DNA from: Campylobacteraceae bacterium
GTDB lineage: Bacteria; Campylobacterota; Campylobacteria; Campylobacterales; Sulfurovaceae
Length of the DNA: 44,214 nucleotides
Direction: 5' to 3'
NCBI GenBank assembly: GCA_027080995.1
Contig: JALWNT010000071.1
Coordinates: 1-44,214, forward strand
Of this stretch, positions 40,747 to 44,214 are shown piece by piece. A program made the translations under genes and the position numbers. The stretch's first letter is position 1. Each line of letters begins with the position of its first letter. A model generated the notes under the pieces. The model did not search any database. It saw nothing but the letters and a program-made list of their open reading frames with translations, and was not told where the DNA came from.

Positions 40747-40982
40747 AGTTTGAACTCCTCTTCGGCTTGCTTGGCCGCGATCATCCCTTTGACAGTAAGA
40801 AAGCCCTCACTCAGGTATCCTTCGGTCTCCAACTCTTTACGGATGCGTTTGCCCTCTTTGGGGGTGAACATTCCGGTATCGGCCAGGGCCAGGATCAGAT
40901 CCCGGATTGTCTGCCCCTCCTTTTGGGTCAGTACCCCCAGGAGAAAGACCCGCTCGTTCAGATCCAGTTTACCGTTTACCAT
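40743..40982 (-). CDS. Small conserved-looking hypothetical protein, winged-helix-like
   Basis: 79 residues, no signal peptide or membrane segment: LNERVFLLGVLTQKEGQTIRDLILALADTGMFTPKEGKRIRKELETEGYLSEGFLTVKGMIAAKQAEE. The helix-helix-strand order with TVKGMIAAKQA at the end recalls winged-helix domains, but no family is recognised. It starts at ATG and overlaps the S4 protein gene by 4 bp, so the two are co-translated and may act together on RNA or ribosomes. Confidence 0.65.
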   Translation of the reverse strand: MVNGKLDLNERVFLLGVLTQKEGQTIRDLILALADTGMFTPKEGKRIRKELETEGYLSEGFLTVKGMIAAKQAEEEFKL

Positions 40983-40997
40983 TTATGCATCCCAAGT

Positions 40998-41099
40998 GCG
41001 GGACTGAAGTCCCGCCTCCTTTATAACTGCGCCGCAATGCGGCGCCCCAAAATTCTCCATTCTCAATTCTCCATCCTCCATCCGAAAGCAAAGCTTTCG
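40998..41099. repeat. Composite repeat island between dapD and the small hypothetical gene
   Basis: In order: hairpin GCGGGACT-GA-AGTCCCGC followed by CTCC (40998-41019), hairpin GCGCCGCA-A-TGCGGCGC (41029-41045), four ATTCTCC-type heptamers (41052-41079) and hairpin CGAAAGC-AAA-GCTTTCG (41083-41099), which ends directly at the dapD stop. The first half matches the island at 11103-11169 and the last part that at 5652-5706. Confidence 0.85.
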
Positions 41100-41100
41100 A

Positions 41101-42294
41101 TCAATGCAGTTCCTCGTTGAGCTTGACCTCCCGGGTGCTGCGGCGGGCGATCATTTCGCCGCTGAGAGAATCGATGCGGTAGTGGATCCCGTTGAGGCCC
41201 TGGAGCTCCGCTCCTTTGAAGACGGTTTTATTTTCCAGATCCGCCTCGGGGTTGGCCGCTTTGATTTTGGCCAACTGATCCTCGTCGATGCGGACTTTGG
41301 TCCCGGCCAGGATCGCGATGCCCGCATCGACGATGCAGCCATCTCCCAGAGGGACTCCGGTGACCGAGTTGGCTCCCAGCAGGGTATTTTCTCCGATGCT
41401 GATGGGGTTGCCGTCGGTTCCCGACAGCACGCCCAGGATGCTGGCACCGCCGCCCACATCAGAGCCGCTGCCGACCACCGCCGAGGAGGATATGCGCCCC
41501 TCGACCATCACGGGCCCGAGGGTTCCGGCGTTGAAGTTGATATAGCTGGCACCGGGCATGACGGTGGTACCGGGAGCCAGCTGAGCCCCCATACGGACTT
41601 TGGAGCTATCCAGGATCCGGGTATTGTCGGCGGGGATGATGTGCTGCAGATAGCGGGGGAATTTGTCCACACTGTCGATATTGGGGAAGGTACCTTTGAG
41701 TTTCATTTCGATCTCGTTCTCCCTCAGATACTCCAGTTCGTAGGGTTTGCGACCTGCCCAGGCGACGTTGCTCAGCACTCCAAAGGCACCGTTCAGATTA
41801 ACGCCGCGCAGAGGTGCCTTGCCCAAAGAGAGCGCATAGAGTTTCAGATAGACGGCTTCGACACTGCGGGGAGCCTCATCTTCGAAGAGAAAGACGATCC
41901 GAAAATCCCGGCCAATGTCCCCCATCTCCGAAAGGGTCTTGACCACCTGGACGTTGCGGTGAGCGTCACCGACCGCCTCGCCGAGATAGGGAGCAAAAGC
42001 CGCCATCGCGTTGGCGACGAACTCGTCGCTGAGTGTGGCGACAAATTCGCTGCCGCTGAAATCCACTTCGATCCGAGACTCCTGGAGCGCCCGGATGAAA
42101 ATCGCGGCGGAACCGTAGTTCTCTTGCCAGTTGACGACGGCGTAGTTGGCTTGCAGCACCTTGTCGGCATTTTTCTGCCCCCGGTCGACCCGGGCGATCC
42201 CGAAGGCGATCGGATCGCGATACCCTTCGCTTCTTTTGATGCTCTCTACCAACTTTTTGAACGCTTCTTGACTCTGCACGGTTTCGATGGCCAT
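41101..42294 (-). CDS. dapD: Tetrahydrodipicolinate N-succinyltransferase
   Basis: Lysine/diaminopimelate pathway enzyme that transfers succinyl from succinyl-CoA. About 397 residues, the long epsilonproteobacterial form: an N-terminal alpha/beta domain (to about 210) and a left-handed beta-helix of hexapeptide repeats (VRMGAQLAPGTTVMPGASYINFNAG, VEGRISSSAVVGSGSDVGGGASILG, ISIGENTLLGANSVTGVPLGDGCIVDAG). The start is the ATG after GAGGAG; the frame continues upstream without homology. Its stop is adjacent to a CGAAAGC hairpin. Confidence 0.93.
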   Translation of the reverse strand: MAIETVQSQEAFKKLVESIKRSEGYRDPIAFGIARVDRGQKNADKVLQANYAVVNWQENYGSAAIFIRALQESRIEVDFSGSEFVATLSDEFVANAMAAFAPYLGEAVGDAHRNVQVVKTLSEMGDIGRDFRIVFLFEDEAPRSVEAVYLKLYALSLGKAPLRGVNLNGAFGVLSNVAWAGRKPYELEYLRENEIEMKLKGTFPNIDSVDKFPRYLQHIIPADNTRILDSSKVRMGAQLAPGTTVMPGASYINFNAGTLGPVMVEGRISSSAVVGSGSDVGGGASILGVLSGTDGNPISIGENTLLGANSVTGVPLGDGCIVDAGIAILAGTKVRIDEDQLAKIKAANPEADLENKTVFKGAELQGLNGIHYRIDSLSGEMIARRSTREVKLNEELH

Positions 42295-42376
42295 AGATAC
42301 TCCTCGATTTTTATCTTTTGATATTTGATTCCTCTGAAAATCATCCACAAAAAGGTTTCAGAAGAAAAGGTGCCTA

Positions 42377-42382
42377 ATTATA
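42377..42382 (-). promoter_or_regulatory. Probable -10 element of dapD
   Basis: Perfect TATAAT on the minus strand, giving a leader of about 75 nt. No clear -35. The 450-bp gap between dapD and the TonB receptor holds this box, an unconvincing 53-codon ORF at 42415-42576 and, from 42606, repeat elements. Confidence 0.4.
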
Positions 42383-42605
42383 TCTCAAAGCCCTTTGACG
42401 ATAGAATGCGCGGTATGAAAGATCTCAGGGGCCATAGCCGACGCTACTTTTCTCTCGCCGCGATCGCGATGCATTCGACGCTGCACCGGCTTCACAGCAT
42501 CGAAAACCGCTACCGGCATCAACAGCGCCCCCACCTCTACCACGAATACAAAACCTCCCCGCCTTCCGACCGTTGAGCGTTCTGCCAAACCGGAACGATC
42601 GCTCT

Positions 42606-42730
42606 CGTCATCCTGAACTTGATTCAGGATCCACGGTTCAATGGGAGTTTTGAGCCCTGGATTCCGGGTCAAGCCCGGAGTGACGGAGGTTTTTCAGCTC
42701 CCTCAATTCTTAACACATAGCACTTAACAC
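42606..42730. repeat. Two facing copies of a CGTCA-stem-CTTGA-stem-TCCA hairpin, then a heptamer array
   Basis: Copy A: stem ATCCTGAA/TTCAGGAT around CTTGA (42610-42630). Copy B, inverted: stem TCCGGG/CCCGGA around the complement of CTTGA (42663-42679). Both are bordered by CGTCA on one side and TCCA on the other, so they are one element in two orientations with different but self-consistent stems. The copy-B type resembles an intergenic palindrome common in many proteobacteria. Three TTAACAC/ATAGCAC heptamers follow at 42710-42730, next to the receptor gene. Confidence 0.75.
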
Positions 42731-42744
42731 GAAAGAGAGACCCT

Positions 42745-44214
42745 ATGAACAGATTTCACAATGCCCTTCTTGCCGCAGCTTTGCTGGCGGGAACACTCCA
42801 CGCATCCTCTGACAACAACAGCAGCTCCGATCTCGGCGATCTCGGTGTCATCACCGTCACACCCGACCGCGTCAGCGAAGCGCTTCGCGATACGACCGCC
42901 AACGTCACGGTGATCGATGCCCAGCAGATCCGTGAGCGCGGCTACCGCACCGTCGCCGAAGCCGTCAGCCGGATCAGCGGATTTACGACCTACACCAACG
43001 GAGGTCCCGGACAGACTTCCGGACTCTTCCTGCGCGGATTCAACAGCGGCAACATCCTCATTCTCCTCGACGGTGTGCCCCTCAAGGATCCGACCGATCC
43101 CTCTTTCTCCGCGGGTCTGAGCCAGCTCCGACTCGACGATGTCTCCCGCATCGAAGTGGTCAAAGGGGCCCAAAGCGGCGTCTGGGGAGCCGATGCCGTC
43201 GCCGGCGTCATCAACATCATCACCAAAAAACCGGCTCCCGGCGGGCACGTCTCCTTGCGGGGAGGCTACGGATCCTACGACAGCAAAACGGCCGGCATCA
43301 CCCTCTCCGCCGACGGGGAGACCGGCAGTTTCCTGCTCAGCGCAGACCATTACAAAACCGACGGCTTCTCCGCCCTCGCTCCCCGCAGTGCCGAAGACGA
43401 CGGATACACCAACGACACCCTGCACTTCCAAGGAACGCTTCATATCTCTTCCCAAAGCGATCTGGGAGTCTTCTATCACCAAATCGACGGAGATTTCGAC
43501 TACGACAGCGGTAATGCGAACGATGCACTAAGCCACGGAACCTTCCGGGAGCGCCTGAGCGGAACCCGCTGGAACTATCGGGGAGATCGCCTGAGCCTGC
43601 ACGCACTTTTGAGCGTCAATACCGTCGATCGACAACTCTTCGATGCCAGCTGGGGCCCCTCCGCCTATCACGGAACGGCGACCCGCGGTACTTTGACCGG
43701 CAGTTACCGGATCGACGAGCGCCAGCGCCTCTCCGGGGGAATCGACTACAATAAATATAGCGGCAGCACCACTTTCCAACCCGAATCCTCCTACGACAAC
43801 CGGGGAATCTACGGCAGCTACCGCTACATCGCCGACGATCTGCTGGGGGCGCGCACGATCTTCAACGCGACCCTGCGCTACGACGACTTCAGCACCTTCA
43901 AAAACAAAACCACCTACCGCTTCGGTATCAAAAGGGAGTGCAACGTACTTCCCGGGCTCTTCAGCGCCGCCAACCTCTACAGCGCCTACAAAGCCCCCAG
44001 CCTCTATCAATACGGAACCAACAACACTCTCAAACCCGAGTCCACGGACGGCTACGAAATCACACTGGGCTACGAAAAGTGGATCAAAGCGACCTATTTC
44101 CACAACAAAGTCAAAGATCGCATCGACTACAACTTCAGCACCTGGAGCTATTTCAACAGCCCCAACGACTACACACTCGACGGTATCGAAGTCTCCACAG
44201 AGTATGCGATCTCC
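42745..44214 (+). CDS. TonB-dependent receptor (BtuB-like), 3' truncated
   Basis: Outer membrane active-transport barrel; 490 codons are present and the frame is open at the window end. Signal peptide (NALLAAALLAGTLHAS, residues about 5-21), a TonB-box-like GVITVTPDR near 35-43, the plug domain (VTVIDAQQIRERGYRTVAEAVSRISG; FLRGFNSGNILILLDGVPLKDP; RIEVVKGAQSGVWGADAVAGVINIITKK) and the beginning of the beta barrel with YSAYKAPSLYQYG and LKPESTDGYEIT. The pattern fits the BtuB/siderophore group; the ligand is unknown and no cobalamin riboswitch was seen upstream. It starts at ATG after a weak AGAGAG. No partner transport genes are visible. Confidence 0.9.
   Translation, partial: MNRFHNALLAAALLAGTLHASSDNNSSSDLGDLGVITVTPDRVSEALRDTTANVTVIDAQQIRERGYRTVAEAVSRISGFTTYTNGGPGQTSGLFLRGFNSGNILILLDGVPLKDPTDPSFSAGLSQLRLDDVSRIEVVKGAQSGVWGADAVAGVINIITKKPAPGGHVSLRGGYGSYDSKTAGITLSADGETGSFLLSADHYKTDGFSALAPRSAEDDGYTNDTLHFQGTLHISSQSDLGVFYHQIDGDFDYDSGNANDALSHGTFRERLSGTRWNYRGDRLSLHALLSVNTVDRQLFDASWGPSAYHGTATRGTLTGSYRIDERQRLSGGIDYNKYSGSTTFQPESSYDNRGIYGSYRYIADDLLGARTIFNATLRYDDFSTFKNKTTYRFGIKRECNVLPGLFSAANLYSAYKAPSLYQYGTNNTLKPESTDGYEITLGYEKWIKATYFHNKVKDRIDYNFSTWSYFNSPNDYTLDGIEVSTEYAIS

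Noticed and set aside
42415-42576. A 53-codon ORF between dapD and the TonB receptor
   Set aside because: No Shine-Dalgarno sequence, His/Arg-rich composition and no recognisable motif; too weak to call.
42580-42744. Cobalamin riboswitch before the BtuB-like receptor
   Set aside because: No B12-box-like core is visible; the structured parts are the paired CTTGA-loop hairpins.
1-44214. tRNA, rRNA or insertion sequence genes
   Set aside because: I saw no cloverleaf-like, ribosomal or transposase-like sequence on either strand.

Overview
The window comes from a member of the Campylobacterota, most likely a Sulfurovum/Nitratifractor-type chemolithotroph. The reasons are the nitrate reductase gene order napA-G-H-B-F-x-L-D (typical of this phylum, including napL and no napC), a cytochrome cd1/cNOR denitrification set, the style of the surrounding housekeeping genes, and a fairly GC-rich coding sequence. 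The assignment is an inference from gene content; no 16S or marker-gene comparison was possible.

Layout. 1-6522 (+): the 3' part of purT, a VKOR-glutaredoxin fusion, yjbQ, a D-2-hydroxyacid dehydrogenase, and a soluble-looking flavoprotein/iron-sulfur pair of the succinate dehydrogenase/fumarate reductase family. 6519-10271 (-): a SagB-type nitroreductase, leuC and a Crp/Fnr regulator. 10272-15501: siroheme SUMT (cobA), the heme d1 genes nirJ-nirF-nirC (-) and a divergent siroheme nitrite/sulfite reductase (+). 15488-20732 (-): pyrF, an efflux module (TolC-like lipoprotein, HlyD-like adaptor, DUF3302 protein), precorrin-2 dehydrogenase and a polysaccharide deacetylase. 20905-28374 (-): the nap operon. 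28471-33007 (-): cytochrome c peroxidase, AraC regulator plus SDR, and a pentaheme cytochrome with a thioredoxin-like partner. 33105-37620 (-): nirS, a 57-residue membrane protein, norB, norC and a three-helix membrane protein. 37784-42294 (-): lptB, tsaE, trpD, an S4 protein and dapD. 42745-end (+): a truncated TonB-dependent receptor.

How the genes work together. Nap (nitrate to nitrite), NirS (nitrite to NO) and NorCB (NO to N2O) form a denitrification chain. NirJ/NirF/NirC and the siroheme enzymes help supply heme d1 and siroheme. Four operons in this chain (nap, nirCFJ, nirS and the nor operon) carry an FNR-like TTGAN-N4-NTCAA site. In every case its centre lies exactly 32 bp from the centre of a TATAAT-like -10 box, the class II activation geometry. 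The Crp/Fnr protein encoded at 9494-10201 has the E-x2-S-R recognition helix suited to such sites but lacks N-terminal cluster cysteines, so it is a good candidate for their NO- or nitrogen-oxide-responsive activator.

The most unusual part of the window is a family of dispersed arrays of degenerate 7- or 8-bp tandem repeats, mixed with small perfect hairpins. They fill most intergenic gaps at 1085-5706 and recur around 11.0, 16.2, 40.5, 41.0 and 42.7 kb. Arrays also lie inside five places in coding sequence (sdhA-like, twice in sdhB-like, the siroheme reductase and tsaE) and provide the stop codons of two genes. They resemble the heptameric STRR repeats of cyanobacteria. Repeated hairpin blocks show compensatory base changes, which argues that the structure is maintained.
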